Shown: in pieces, positions 53,498 to 63,183 of the stretch | Layout of the letters: every line of letters starts with the position of its first letter | How positions within the stretch are numbered: the stretch's first letter is position 1 | Assembly (NCBI GenBank): GCA_965228955.1 | Contig: OZ245848.1 | Coordinates: 3,410,001-3,474,000, forward strand | Direction of reading: 5' to 3' | DNA length: 64,000 bases | DNA from: JANSWY01 sp965228955 | GTDB lineage: Bacteria; Bacteroidota; Bacteroidia; Cytophagales; Cyclobacteriaceae | Notes under the pieces: model-generated | Told to the model about the DNA's origin: nothing | The model's input: only the letters and a program-made list of their open reading frames with translations | Database searches by the model: none | Translations under genes and position numbers: made by a program

Positions 53498-54625
53498 ATG
53501 CTCAAAAGGCTATTTTACATAGCACTGATTTTCACCTCCAGCATCTCTTACTCCCAAACACTGGAAGAACTAGAAGCAGAACTGGCTGAACTAGAAATGC
53601 AGCTTGACTCCTTCGGAATAATGGATCTGCTTGACGAAGAATTATTGGATAGCCTATTGCAACTCGATGAACCCCAAACAGAAATCAATATAGGATTTGG
53701 TTATACCAGCCAGGTAGTGACTGCCGGACAAACATTAGGCATTGACCAATATGGATTAAACCCATCTCTTAGCTTCTATCACAAGTCCGGAGCATTTGCC
53801 AACTACACAGGATACTTTAATAGTGACTCAGACCCACAATACTTCCTTCATAACTTATCCTTTGGCTATATGGGAAATATTGGAACCAAATGGAATTATT
53901 CCGCCTCCTATATGAGACAAATCTATGTTGACACTGAGAACCCTTTGGAAAACTCGCTGAATTTTTCTGGTACTTATAACATCAAAAGATTCTCAGCAAG
54001 CTTGTCTTATAGTCGTTACTTTGGCGACCAATCTTCTAATATGTTGATGCCTTCTGTGTCAATGTTCTTAACCAAACCGGATTTCTTATTCTTTAAATCA
54101 GTTTCTATATTTCCAATAATCAGTTTAAGCTATGCTAATCCGAACCTTTTGTACTCAGGTTTTTCAGAGACTTATATCAAAAGCATCTGGTATCAGGAAG
54201 CATTAGCAAACCTTACAGAAATAGAAAGACTGGCCATATTTGGCAGAAGAATCCCACAGGAAATAGCTGATGAGTATTATGATGGAGATCGAATAATCCT
54301 TGCCAGAACAATTTTAGAAGGTGTTGATTTTGTGGAGAACACAACTTTTGGTCTCACCAGCACGGCGTTTTCACTTCCAATCATTCTTGAATTCAATGAT
54401 CAATTTAATGTTACCTTGAGTTACACTTATATTATTCCAGAGAATCTTGTATTGGGAACAATCAGCGAATTTGAGGAACCAATAACTACTTTAGCTGGTA
54501 CCTACCCCCGATTAGGTGATGCTATTGAAACAATTAACCAAACCAATAGAACCATTTCTTTTGACATTGAAAACACAGGATTCTTTGGTATCAATCTCTC
54601 CTATTCTATTCCAATTAAGAACTAA
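53498..54625 (+). CDS. Outer-membrane barrel-like protein with N-terminal coiled coil
   Basis: 375 residues with a signal peptide (cleavage near SYSQ). A short acidic coiled coil follows (TLEELEAELAELEMQLDSFGI). The rest is strand-rich (INIGFGYTSQVVTAG, WNYSASYMRQIYVD, FSASLSYSRYFGDQ) and ends GINLSYSIPIKN, like a porin-type barrel. It may belong to the ECF sigma regulon but has a 104-base gap with a hairpin before it. The family is not recognised. Confidence 0.65.
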   Translation: MLKRLFYIALIFTSSISYSQTLEELEAELAELEMQLDSFGIMDLLDEELLDSLLQLDEPQTEINIGFGYTSQVVTAGQTLGIDQYGLNPSLSFYHKSGAFANYTGYFNSDSDPQYFLHNLSFGYMGNIGTKWNYSASYMRQIYVDTENPLENSLNFSGTYNIKRFSASLSYSRYFGDQSSNMLMPSVSMFLTKPDFLFFKSVSIFPIISLSYANPNLLYSGFSETYIKSIWYQEALANLTEIERLAIFGRRIPQEIADEYYDGDRIILARTILEGVDFVENTTFGLTSTAFSLPIILEFNDQFNVTLSYTYIIPENLVLGTISEFEEPITTLAGTYPRLGDAIETINQTNRTISFDIENTGFFGINLSYSIPIKN

Positions 54626-54633
54626 TTATTGCA

Positions 54634-54664
54634 AACCCTAAATCAGAATATCTAAATCCTAAAC
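54634..54664. repeat. Dispersed intergenic repeat, copy 2
   Basis: A 31-base CCTAAA-rich element (starts AACCCTAAATCA). It matches 25 of 31 positions with 20527-20557. The following 120 bases are rich in CAACTGAC and ACTCGCAAC words and show no gene. Confidence 0.5.
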
Positions 54665-54857
54665 TTGTTCCAACTGACCAACTGTTTACTGTCAACTGAC
54701 AACATTCACAGAAACCATCTAAACAATCGGATCATTCAACCCAATTCCTAACTCAAAACTCGCAACCCGCAAACCCGTAACTCGCAACTAACTCCAACCA
54801 ATAAAATATTTCTCAATTTAATTCCGTCTGGTTAGTACGATTTAGTATTTATATCTC

Positions 54858-54865
54858 TAACTTTG
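54858..54865 (+). promoter_or_regulatory. -7 promoter element of pyrG
   Basis: TAACTTTG matches the Bacteroidota -7 box TAnnTTTG, 33 bases before the pyrG ATG. A TTAG 22 bases upstream is only a weak -33 box. Confidence 0.5.
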
Positions 54866-54898
54866 CATCCCGTATATCAAAGAAATATTACCTAATTA

Positions 54899-56524
54899 AT
54901 GGCTTCTACAAAATACATCTTTGTTACGGGCGGTGTAACATCTTCACTTGGAAAAGGAATCATATCAGCATCACTGGCTAAGCTTATTCAGGCACGCGGA
55001 TATTCAGTGACAATCCAGAAATTTGACCCTTATATCAACATAGATCCAGGAACTCTGAATCCTTACGAGCATGGCGAATGCTATGTGACGGATGATGGCG
55101 CAGAAACTGATCTTGATCTGGGACATTATGAGCGATTTTTGAACATTCCTACCTCCCAGGCTAATAACGTCACAACTGGACGAATCTACTACAACGTAAT
55201 CACCAAGGAACGTCAAGGTGAGTTTCTCGGAAAAACAGTTCAGGTTGTACCTCATATCACAGATGAAATCAAGAAGAGTTTCTACAAACTTGGGGAAACT
55301 GGAGAATATGATTTCGTAATCACAGAGATTGGTGGTTGTGTAGGTGATATTGAGTCACTTCCATTTGTAGAAGCAGTAAGACAAGCAAGGTTTGAATTAG
55401 GGCCAAATAACTTTGTTTCTATTCACCTGACACTGGTACCTTACCTGGCCGCAGCTGGCGAGCTAAAAACCAAACCAACTCAGCATTCAGTAAAACAACT
55501 TTTGGAAGCAGGTATTCAACCAGATATTTTGGTTTGTAGATCAGAAATGCCTCTACCAAATGATATAAGAAAGAAATTAGCCCTATTCTGCAACGTACCA
55601 ATGAACTCAGTAATTGAAGCGAAAGATGCAGAAACCATATACGATGTTCCTCTATTAATGAGAAAAGAGAAGCTGGACGAAAGAGTACTTTCTAAGCTTA
55701 AAATATCTCACAAAAAGGAGCCAATCATCGACAACTGGAAAGGATTTTTAGGTAAACTCAAAAACCCAACTAACGATGTGAAAATTGCACTTGTTGGTAA
55801 GTATGTTGAGTTGAAAGATGCCTATAAGTCAATTGCAGAATCGTTTATTCATGCTGGGGCTGCAAATGAGTGCAAAGTTCATCTTACATGGATTCAATCA
55901 GAAGAAATTGATGAAACCAATGTAGACAAATTACTTGGTGAGATGAATGGAGTTTTAGTAGCTCCTGGATTTGGTGAAAGAGGAATCGAAGGTAAGATTA
56001 CTGCTGTTAAATATGTACGAGAGAATAAGATTCCATTCTTCGGTATTTGTCTTGGAATGCAATGTGCAAGTATAGAATTCGCCAGAAACGTTCTTGGATT
56101 AGAAGATGCATGTTCCACTGAAATTGACACGGAATCACCTAATCCTGTTATCGATATGATGGAGGACCAAAAGAACATCACTGCTATGGGTGGTACAATG
56201 AGATTGGGAGCCTATACATGTGAGCTAGCTAAAGGATCAAAGGCTTATTCAGCTTATAATCACTCAAAAATCCAGGAAAGACATAGACATAGATACGAAT
56301 TTAACAATAAGTATTTGGAGCAGTTTGAAAAAGCTGGTATGATTGCATCCGGAAAAAATCCAGATACTAATTTGGTGGAAATCATTGAGTTAAAGGATCA
56401 CCCTTGGTTTGTTGGAACCCAATATCACCCTGAACTAAAAAGTACGGTATTGAATCCACATCCTTTATTCGTGAAATTTATCAAAGCAGCGATGGATCAA
56501 AAGAAACAGAAGGTTAACGACTAG
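54899..56524 (+). CDS. pyrG: CTP synthase
   Basis: 541 residues, the usual length. It makes CTP from UTP, ATP and glutamine in the cytoplasm. The synthase domain (1-270) has FVTGGVTSSLGKGIISASL and FDPYINIDPGTLNPYEHGE, with the Mg-binding GAETDLDLGHYERF. The class I glutaminase domain (about 290-535) has nucleophile C384 in FFGICLGMQCA and the YHPE His-Glu pair. It is followed 24 bases later by yidC. Confidence 0.98.
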   Translation: MASTKYIFVTGGVTSSLGKGIISASLAKLIQARGYSVTIQKFDPYINIDPGTLNPYEHGECYVTDDGAETDLDLGHYERFLNIPTSQANNVTTGRIYYNVITKERQGEFLGKTVQVVPHITDEIKKSFYKLGETGEYDFVITEIGGCVGDIESLPFVEAVRQARFELGPNNFVSIHLTLVPYLAAAGELKTKPTQHSVKQLLEAGIQPDILVCRSEMPLPNDIRKKLALFCNVPMNSVIEAKDAETIYDVPLLMRKEKLDERVLSKLKISHKKEPIIDNWKGFLGKLKNPTNDVKIALVGKYVELKDAYKSIAESFIHAGAANECKVHLTWIQSEEIDETNVDKLLGEMNGVLVAPGFGERGIEGKITAVKYVRENKIPFFGICLGMQCASIEFARNVLGLEDACSTEIDTESPNPVIDMMEDQKNITAMGGTMRLGAYTCELAKGSKAYSAYNHSKIQERHRHRYEFNNKYLEQFEKAGMIASGKNPDTNLVEIIELKDHPWFVGTQYHPELKSTVLNPHPLFVKFIKAAMDQKKQKVND

Positions 56525-56548
56525 AGAAGAAGAAAGAATTATTTAGAA

Positions 56549-58381
56549 ATGGATAGAAATCAGATATTTGGGTTGGTACTTATGTTGGTCTTATTGACCG
56601 TATATTTCCAATTTTTTGTGGAAGAACCAGCACCACCTGAAGCACTTGGAGGAAATCAAGATACCACATTGGTTGATCCCCAGGTTAATACTAATGTAAT
56701 CACTGAACCAGTTGAAGTTCCTGATTCTGTAAAATCAGCAGAGGCATATGCTCAATTCGGAGTATTTGCACCGCTTACATTAGAACAAGAAGAAAAGACA
56801 CTTACAATTGACAATGATGTCATCTCCATCCAGTTTGGATCAAAAGGTGGTCAAATCAAAGAGGTTGAATTGAAAGAATTCAAGACATTTGATCAAAAGC
56901 CATTAATTCTTGTCAATGATGAGAGCAGTAATATTGATGTTGCTTTTAGGCATTCTGGTAGAAGAATTTCTTTAAACAACCTGAATTTTGGTACTAACAG
57001 CACATCAAAAACTGTAACTGAAGGTGACTCTACAACAATCATATTTACCGCTGCACTTGATGAAAACAGAAGCATTCAGCAGATCTACACGATCAAGAAT
57101 GGCTATGAGATTGGTTATAATCTAAAAGCAGTTGGAATGTCCAACCTGATTGATCCTCAGGATTTGGAGTTCAATTGGCTTGACAAATTGAGAAAAGTAG
57201 AGCAAGATTTACCTCAAGCAAGAAACAAAACAACAGTTGTATTCTCAGAGCAAGGTGATGTAGATGATCTTGGCTCCAGAAGTAACAACGAAGATAAAAC
57301 GTTTGAGCAATCAGTTGATTGGGTTTCTTTCAGCCAGAAATTCTTTACATCTGGAATTATTGCTAATACAAAATTCAAAGGAGGTTTTATTAGCCAGGCC
57401 ACTGATGAGGCCGACACCACTACGGTGAAGACAATGACAGCTAAGATGATCCTTCCTGTGAATGACTTTGTAGGAACCGGTTTTGACGGAAAGTTCTTCT
57501 TTGGTCCAAACAACTTTAAAGTCCTGAAGGATGTAGCACCTGGATTTAGAGAAAACGTAGACCTTGGATGGAGTATTTTGAAGATCATCAACAGATTCCT
57601 AATCATCGAAATCTTCCAATTCCTTGAAAGGTTTATTTCAAGCTACGGTTTGATCATCTTTATCATGGTGATCCTTATCAAATTGCTACTTTCTCCATTG
57701 ACATACAAATCTCACATGTCGATGGCCAAAATGAGAGTTTTAAAACCTGAATTGGACGAAATCAAGGAGGCCAATGACGGAGACATGCAGAAGACTCAGG
57801 CAGCTACCATGGAGCTTTATAAGAAAGCAGGAATCAATCCTTTGAGTGGATGTATTCCAATGGTGCTTCAGATGCCAGTTCTATTCTCTATGTTCTATTT
57901 CTTCCCTAACTCAATCGAGTTAAGGCAAGAAGGATTCCTATGGGCACATGACCTTTCAACCTATGATGCTATCTTCTCATGGACTGCAGAGATTCCATTG
58001 TTAAGCTCGTTCTATGGTAACCACGTGAGCCTTTTCACATTACTGATGACAGCTTCTACCATACTTTATACATGGTCAAATAGCCAGGTTTCTTCAGTAA
58101 CGGGACCTATGAAGACAATGCAATATGTGATGCCAATTATGTTCTTGTTCTTCCTGAACAGTTACTCATCTGGTCTGACATTCTATTATTTTGTTTCCAA
58201 TATCGTTTCATTCGGACAAATAGCGCTTTTCAGAAAGTTTGTTGATGAAGGCAAGATCCGAGCGATCATGGAAGAGAATAAGAAAAAGAACGCTAACAAG
58301 AAAAAGTCTAAATTCCAGTCAAGATTGGAAGAGGCGATGAAAGCTAGCGAGCAAGCAAGAAAAGAGAAAAAGAAAAAGTAA
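56549..58381 (+). CDS. yidC: Membrane protein insertase YidC
   Basis: 610 residues. It inserts and folds inner-membrane proteins. An N-terminal helix (5-20) is followed by a large periplasmic beta domain (about 60-345). The five-helix insertase core starts at IINRFLIIEIFQFLERFISSYG; the MVILIKLLLSPLTYKSHMSMAKM segment has the conserved cytoplasmic loop. It ends in a Lys-rich tail (KKKNANKKKS, ARKEKKKK), which binds ribosomes. It forms a unit with pyrG. Confidence 0.97.
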   Translation: MDRNQIFGLVLMLVLLTVYFQFFVEEPAPPEALGGNQDTTLVDPQVNTNVITEPVEVPDSVKSAEAYAQFGVFAPLTLEQEEKTLTIDNDVISIQFGSKGGQIKEVELKEFKTFDQKPLILVNDESSNIDVAFRHSGRRISLNNLNFGTNSTSKTVTEGDSTTIIFTAALDENRSIQQIYTIKNGYEIGYNLKAVGMSNLIDPQDLEFNWLDKLRKVEQDLPQARNKTTVVFSEQGDVDDLGSRSNNEDKTFEQSVDWVSFSQKFFTSGIIANTKFKGGFISQATDEADTTTVKTMTAKMILPVNDFVGTGFDGKFFFGPNNFKVLKDVAPGFRENVDLGWSILKIINRFLIIEIFQFLERFISSYGLIIFIMVILIKLLLSPLTYKSHMSMAKMRVLKPELDEIKEANDGDMQKTQAATMELYKKAGINPLSGCIPMVLQMPVLFSMFYFFPNSIELRQEGFLWAHDLSTYDAIFSWTAEIPLLSSFYGNHVSLFTLLMTASTILYTWSNSQVSSVTGPMKTMQYVMPIMFLFFLNSYSSGLTFYYFVSNIVSFGQIALFRKFVDEGKIRAIMEENKKKNANKKKSKFQSRLEEAMKASEQARKEKKKK

Positions 58382-58393
58382 AATAGTTCTTGA

Positions 58394-58438
58394 TTCATAG
58401 TTCTTAGTTGGCAAATAACAATAACTAAGAACTATGAA
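58394..58438. repeat. 16-bp inverted repeat after yidC
   Basis: TTCATAGTTCTTAGTT at 58394-58409 and AACTAAGAACTATGAA at 58423-58438 are perfect reverse complements with a 13-base loop. It starts 13 bases after the yidC stop. No U-tract follows. It may act as a terminator or as a dispersed intergenic element; the word GAACT recurs just after it. Confidence 0.7.
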
Positions 58439-58627
58439 CTGAGAACTACAATTAGTGATATTCCAATCAATCTGTCAGTATAAGTCCCTATTTATTGAAA
58501 TTTCCAATTTTTAGCCATATGCAATGAATTGGTTTCAATATGTGTATAACTTCAGGTTGTACACAAGTTTTGCACATTTGTAGGCATCTGAAAATTGCAG
58601 TACAAATTCTATATTTAAAAACATATA

Positions 58628-58661
58628 TTTGTCATTCTGAAAAAAAAGTGAGTTACTTTTG
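58628..58661 (+). promoter_or_regulatory. parA promoter candidate
   Basis: TTTG at 58628-58631 and TACTTTTG at 58654-58661 (TAnnTTTG) are 22 bases apart, slightly wide. The parA ATG is 24 bases downstream. A second TATATTTG overlaps the upstream box and could be an alternative -7. Confidence 0.45.
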
Positions 58662-58684
58662 AATACAATTATTGTTAGATCAGT

Positions 58685-59458
58685 ATGGGCAAAATAATTT
58701 CAATAGCGAATCAAAAAGGTGGTGTAGGTAAAACAACATCTTCGATTAATCTTGGTGCTTCATTAGCAGCTTTAGAAATGAAAACTTTAGTTGTTGATGC
58801 TGATCCACAGGCAAACGCAACTTCTGGTTTAGGTCTTAACCCTAAAGAAGTAGAAAACAGTATTTACGAATGCATGGTAGATGGTGTGGATGTTGAAGAC
58901 TGCATCGTGAACTCTGAATTGGAATACCTTGACATTATCCCTTCTCACATCGACCTGGTTGGTGCTGAAATCGAGATGGTAAACATTGAGAACAGGGAAG
59001 AAAAAATGAAGGAGGTTTTGGCAAAAGTTTCAGATCAATATGACTACATCATTATTGATTGCTCACCTTCGCTTGGACTTATCACCATTAACGCATTAAC
59101 AGCGTCTAATTCGGTCATCATTCCTGTACAATGTGAGTACTTCGCTTTGGAAGGACTAGGTAAGCTCCTTAACACGATCAAAATCATTCAGGGAAGATTG
59201 AATCCTGATCTTGAGATTGAAGGAATTCTTCTTACAATGTACGATTTGAGACTTAACCTCTCGAATCAGGTAGTAGAGGAAATCAATACTCATTTCAAAT
59301 CAATGGTATTTAAGACTCTGATCCCAAGAAATATTAAACTCAGTGAATCCCCAAGTTTTGGTATGCCAGCCATTGCACATGATGCAGACAGTAAAGGGGC
59401 AATTAGTTACCTGAATCTTGCCAAAGAACTTTTGGAGAGAAACGAGGTAAAAGCATAA
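58685..59458 (+). CDS. parA: Chromosome partitioning ATPase ParA (Soj)
   Basis: 257 residues. It has a deviant Walker A, KGGVGKTTSSINLG, with the signature Lys, then VVDADPQANATSGLG (Walker A') and IIIDCSPSLGL (Walker B). ParA binds DNA nonspecifically and moves the ParB-parS complex. ParB follows 16 bases later, so the pair forms one unit with DUF5683, dapB and probably lepB. Confidence 0.97.
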   Translation: MGKIISIANQKGGVGKTTSSINLGASLAALEMKTLVVDADPQANATSGLGLNPKEVENSIYECMVDGVDVEDCIVNSELEYLDIIPSHIDLVGAEIEMVNIENREEKMKEVLAKVSDQYDYIIIDCSPSLGLITINALTASNSVIIPVQCEYFALEGLGKLLNTIKIIQGRLNPDLEIEGILLTMYDLRLNLSNQVVEEINTHFKSMVFKTLIPRNIKLSESPSFGMPAIAHDADSKGAISYLNLAKELLERNEVKA

Positions 59459-59474
59459 GAAAGGAATTTAATTT

Positions 59475-60359
59475 ATGGCAAAGAAGAGAACTGGATTAGG
59501 AAGAGGGTTAGGCGCATTATTAGACGAGCAAGGGAGTTCCAAGCCAGAAAAAATAAGCGGAGTTGGTGCTGCGCCAAAAGGTGGCATCAACGAAATACCG
59601 GTTTCATCAATTGAGGTGAATCCATTCCAACCTCGTACAGACTTCAATCAGGAAGCTCTGGAGGAACTTAGTGAATCTATCAAGGTACAAGGTATCATTC
59701 AGCCTATTACCGTAAGACAACTGAGTGAAAATAGCTATCAGTTAATTTCAGGAGAAAGAAGAACTCAGGCTTCAAAACTTGCTGGTCTTGAAAAAATCCC
59801 TGCATATATCAGAAAAGCTGATGACCAACAGATGTTGGAAATGGCACTGATAGAGAATATCCAAAGAGAAAATCTTAATGCCATTGAAATTGCACTTAGT
59901 TACCAAAGACTACTTGCAGAATGTGATCTTAAGCAGGAAGAGCTTGGTGATAGAGTTGGTAAGAAAAGGGCTACAGTAAATAACTACCTAAGATTACTTA
60001 AGCTTCCACCGGATATCCAAATTGCACTAAGAGATGGTAAACTATCAATGGGTCATGCAAGAGCTATTATCAATATCGATAATGTTGATCTTCAATTAGA
60101 TATCGCTAAGCAAATTATTGAAAATGATCTCTCTGTGAGGAAGGTTGAGGAGCTTGTGAGACAAATGGTTAAGCCGGCAACACCTGCTAAACCTAAGCAA
60201 GAACCGTCTTATGAGATTATCAAACTTCAAGATAAGTTATCTTCTCACTTTGGTACTAAAATAAAAATCAATTCAGACGTTAATAACAAGGGCGAAATCA
60301 AGATCCCATTTATATCTACAGACGACCTAAATAGAATTCTTGACATTCTAGAGATGTGA
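59475..60359 (+). CDS. parB: Chromosome partitioning protein ParB (Spo0J)
   Basis: 294 residues. The N terminus RTGLGRGLGALL is the ParA-contact motif. The CTPase/ParB core follows: IEVNPFQPRTDFNQEALEELSESI, SGERRTQASKLAG and MALIENIQRENLNAIE. A helix-turn-helix (KQEELGDRVGKKRATVNNYLRLL) binds parS. A C-terminal dimerisation part ends ILDILEM. The stop overlaps the start of the DUF5683 gene. Confidence 0.97.
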   Translation: MAKKRTGLGRGLGALLDEQGSSKPEKISGVGAAPKGGINEIPVSSIEVNPFQPRTDFNQEALEELSESIKVQGIIQPITVRQLSENSYQLISGERRTQASKLAGLEKIPAYIRKADDQQMLEMALIENIQRENLNAIEIALSYQRLLAECDLKQEELGDRVGKKRATVNNYLRLLKLPPDIQIALRDGKLSMGHARAIINIDNVDLQLDIAKQIIENDLSVRKVEELVRQMVKPATPAKPKQEPSYEIIKLQDKLSSHFGTKIKINSDVNNKGEIKIPFISTDDLNRILDILEM

Positions 60360-60946
60360 TGAAATCAATAAAGTTATTAGCATTTAGCATTGTAATTTGT
60401 TTATTAAGTGGTTTTTCCAGCTTCGGACAAACGTTGGAATTAGACTCCCTCTACCCTTCTGAATATGGTGATGAACCTGAATTGTTTACTGAGATCTCAA
60501 CATTAGATCCAGATAAAGCGGCTTTGATGTCTGCGATTTTACCTGGGTTGGGACAAGTTTATAATAAGCAGTATTGGAAGCTACCTATCATTTTTGGAGC
60601 AGGTTTTACAATTGGATACTATATCAATTACAACCACAGCTACTACCAAAGCTTAAGAAACTCACTGATTGCTGCAACAGATGGCAATGATGCAACCATT
60701 AATCGGTTTGAAAATTTATCAGAAACAACATTAGAATCTAGACAAGAACGGTTCAGAAGAGACAGAGACTTCCTGATCATCATTGCTGCCGTCGCGTATT
60801 TGCTCAACATTGCAGATGCTCATATTTCGGCACATTTGGAAGAATTTGCAATTAATGACGAACTGTCGCTAAGTTTACGCCCTTCAATGCAGGAGATGCC
60901 AACTGGAGCCAACAATGTTGGACTATCTCTTTCACTTAAGTTCTAA
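60359..60946 (+). CDS. DUF5683-family membrane protein
   Basis: 195 residues from ATG 60359, overlapping the parB stop by one base (TGATG); a GTG at 60356 is less likely. A signal peptide or anchor (7-20) is followed by the DUF5683 signature DPDKAALMSAILPGLGQVYNKQYWKLPIIFGAGFTIGYYI, with two helices, and a last hydrophobic helix (FLIIIAAVAYLLNIADAHISAHL). The function is unknown. Its conserved place after parAB and before dapB in Bacteroidota suggests an envelope or cell-cycle role. Confidence 0.88.
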   Translation: MKSIKLLAFSIVICLLSGFSSFGQTLELDSLYPSEYGDEPELFTEISTLDPDKAALMSAILPGLGQVYNKQYWKLPIIFGAGFTIGYYINYNHSYYQSLRNSLIAATDGNDATINRFENLSETTLESRQERFRRDRDFLIIIAAVAYLLNIADAHISAHLEEFAINDELSLSLRPSMQEMPTGANNVGLSLSLKF

Positions 60947-60956
60947 ATATTCTTTT

Positions 60957-61676
60957 ATGAAAATTCTTTTGATCGGATATGGCAGAATGGGTCAAGCCAT
61001 AGAAAGATTAGCTACAGAGAGAGGCCATCAGATTGTCGGTAAAATTGATGTGCAGAATATGGCAGAATTATCTAATGTAGACGCTTCTGAAGTAGATGTC
61101 GCAATAGAATTCACCAGGCCGGAATCAGCTTTTAACAATCTTAAAATATGTGTCGAGAAAGGTATAAAAGTGATCTCTGGCACAACCGGTTGGTTAGACC
61201 AATTTGATGAGCTTGTGGAATTATGCAAACAGAATGATGGCACATTTCTATATGCATCTAATTACAGCCTTGGTGTAAATCTTTTCTTTGAATTGAACCG
61301 AAGACTTGCCAGGATGATGAATCCACATAAAAGCTATGAGCCGATAATGGAGGAGATTCATCACACACATAAATTAGACTCTCCATCTGGGACAGCCATT
61401 ACACTTGCAGAAGGAGTTATCGATAACAATGATCTCAAAAAAAGCTGGGTAAACGAAACCAAGAACAATGATGAGGAGTTGGAAATCATCAGTTTCAGAG
61501 AAGGTGAAGTACCAGGTACTCATACCGTAAAATACAAATCGGAGATGGATGAAATTGAGATCAAACATACTGCTCATACCAGGGATAGTTTTGCTCTTGG
61601 TGCTGTGGTTGTAGCAGAGTGGGTAAGCAACCAAAAAGGTATTTTAACCATGCAAGACTTCTTGCAGCTGGATTAA
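60957..61676 (+). CDS. dapB: 4-hydroxy-tetrahydrodipicolinate reductase
   Basis: 239 residues from ATG 60957, which begins the Rossmann motif LLIGYGRMGQAIERLA; an earlier start adds 14 residues before it. It catalyses the NAD(P)H-dependent reduction in lysine and diaminopimelate synthesis. VAIEFTRPESAF, SGTTGW and the catalytic EEIHHTHKLDSPSGTA are all present. It is slightly short, as in many Bacteroidota. It lies 10 bases after DUF5683. Confidence 0.96.
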   Translation: MKILLIGYGRMGQAIERLATERGHQIVGKIDVQNMAELSNVDASEVDVAIEFTRPESAFNNLKICVEKGIKVISGTTGWLDQFDELVELCKQNDGTFLYASNYSLGVNLFFELNRRLARMMNPHKSYEPIMEEIHHTHKLDSPSGTAITLAEGVIDNNDLKKSWVNETKNNDEELEIISFREGEVPGTHTVKYKSEMDEIEIKHTAHTRDSFALGAVVVAEWVSNQKGILTMQDFLQLD

Positions 61677-61714
61677 TCAAATAAAATCTTAAATTGCGCA
61701 AAATTCATTAAGCA

Positions 61715-63181
61715 ATGGACGAAATATATTTCTTATACTTATTCGTAATTACCTTTCCATTTTACATTGCTCAGACTATTGGTCTGTACATGTTATTTAA
61801 AAAGGCCGAAATGCCAGCATGGCAAGCTTTCGTACCTTATTTAAATCTTTATGTAATGATGAAGATCACTGGGAGACCATCATGGTGGTTCCTTCTACTA
61901 TTTGTTCCAGTGATTGGTTTAATCATTTCAGTTGGAATCTATGTGGATTTGTTAAGGTGTTTCGGGAAATCAAAGCTTAAGGACTACACACTGGGATTGA
62001 CGTTTTCATTCATCTACTTGCCTTATATAGGATTCAAAAAAGATGTGACTTATCTGGGCACTCTTGATTCCTTACCAGAATTGAAGAAAAGTAGTTCAAG
62101 AGAATGGATTGAGGCAATCTCTTTCGCAATATTTGCTGCTACATTAATCAGATGGGCATTTATGGAAGCGTTCACTATTCCAACTCCATCTATGGAAAAC
62201 TCCTTACTTGTTGGAGACTTCCTATTTGTTAGTAAAATCAATTACGGTCCAAGAACTCCTCAAACACCATTACAGTTCCCTCTTACTCATCAAAAAGTAT
62301 GGGGAACAGATTGGAATTCTTACAGCACAGCCATTCAACTTCCTCAATACAGATTCCCTGGATTTGGTTTTGTTGAAAGAAACGATGTTGTGGTATTTAA
62401 CTATCCGGTGGATGATGGGTTTAATCGCAGAAATGATGGCGACTTCCACCCTGCCGATTTAAAAACTCATTATATCAAAAGATGTGTTGCTGTACCTGGT
62501 GATGTTTTAGAAATTAAGGACACCCAGATTTATATCAATGGAGAAAAAGGTGAAAACCCGGAGTTGATGCAATTTAGCTACACAGTGTTTGCTTCAAGTA
62601 CAATCAGAGATAGGAACTTTGAAAAGCTTAACATATCTGAATACAGCATCATATCAAATAATGAAAATGGTGTAACTTACTTCATTCACACTACTCCTAA
62701 AAATGCTGAGATTCTGGAATCATATGATTTCGTTAAGGCTGTTCAACTTAACATGAAGTCTGCCGGGAATAAAGAAGCTAGAATATTTCCAACTGACTAT
62801 GGAGATGTATCAAGAAGCTGGAATAACGATAACTATGGACCATTGTTAATTCCGGGTAGAGATGTTACTATTCAAATGACTCCTGAAAACATCAGTTTAT
62901 ACCAATCAACGATTACAGATTACGAAGGAATTGAAGGTCTTGAATTCACAAATGACAAAATGTTGGTTGATGGTGTTGAAGTAAAAGAATATACTTTCCG
63001 ACAAGACTACTTCTTTATGATGGGAGATAACAGACATAACTCTCTAGATTCCAGATATTGGGGATTTGTTCCTGAAGAATATGTTGTTGGAGAAGCTGCA
63101 TTTATCTGGCTATCACTTGATCCTAACAAAAGCTTCTTGAGCAAAATTCGTTGGAATAGACTTTTTAACGGAATCGACTAA
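61715..63181 (+). CDS. lepB: Signal peptidase I with N-terminal DUF5684-like membrane domain
   Basis: 488 residues. It cleaves signal peptides of exported proteins. An N-terminal domain with three or four helices (1-110, DUF5684-like: MPAWQAFVPYLNLYVMMKITGRPSWW) precedes the catalytic part. That part has a transmembrane helix near 135-150 and catalytic S159 in TIPTPSMENSLLVGDF. K255 lies in HYIKRCVAVPGD, and box E is MMGDNRHNSLDSRYWGFVP. It is longer than the usual enzyme because of the extra domain and an inserted beta region (about 280-410). It is 38 bases after dapB. Confidence 0.95.
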   Translation: MDEIYFLYLFVITFPFYIAQTIGLYMLFKKAEMPAWQAFVPYLNLYVMMKITGRPSWWFLLLFVPVIGLIISVGIYVDLLRCFGKSKLKDYTLGLTFSFIYLPYIGFKKDVTYLGTLDSLPELKKSSSREWIEAISFAIFAATLIRWAFMEAFTIPTPSMENSLLVGDFLFVSKINYGPRTPQTPLQFPLTHQKVWGTDWNSYSTAIQLPQYRFPGFGFVERNDVVVFNYPVDDGFNRRNDGDFHPADLKTHYIKRCVAVPGDVLEIKDTQIYINGEKGENPELMQFSYTVFASSTIRDRNFEKLNISEYSIISNNENGVTYFIHTTPKNAEILESYDFVKAVQLNMKSAGNKEARIFPTDYGDVSRSWNNDNYGPLLIPGRDVTIQMTPENISLYQSTITDYEGIEGLEFTNDKMLVDGVEVKEYTFRQDYFFMMGDNRHNSLDSRYWGFVPEEYVVGEAAFIWLSLDPNKSFLSKIRWNRLFNGID

Positions 63182-63183
63182 GA

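Larger units (their letters stand above)
58382..58684. other. Intergenic region between yidC and parA (303 bases)
   Basis: It contains the 16-bp-arm inverted repeat (58394-58438) and the parA promoter candidate (58628-58661). No open frame is seen. The stretch 58445-58620 is AT-rich and featureless; no TGTTTCACGTGAAACA-like parS site is present. Confidence 0.6.

Noticed and set aside
55894..56181. Minus-strand open frame opposite pyrG
   Set aside because: Antisense to a universally conserved enzyme; no domain and no start signal.
58018..58030. CACGTG near a possible parS site, inside yidC
   Set aside because: The flanks do not match the 16-bp parS consensus TGTTTCACGTGAAACA; the word is within coding sequence. 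The same holds for CACGTG near 12751.
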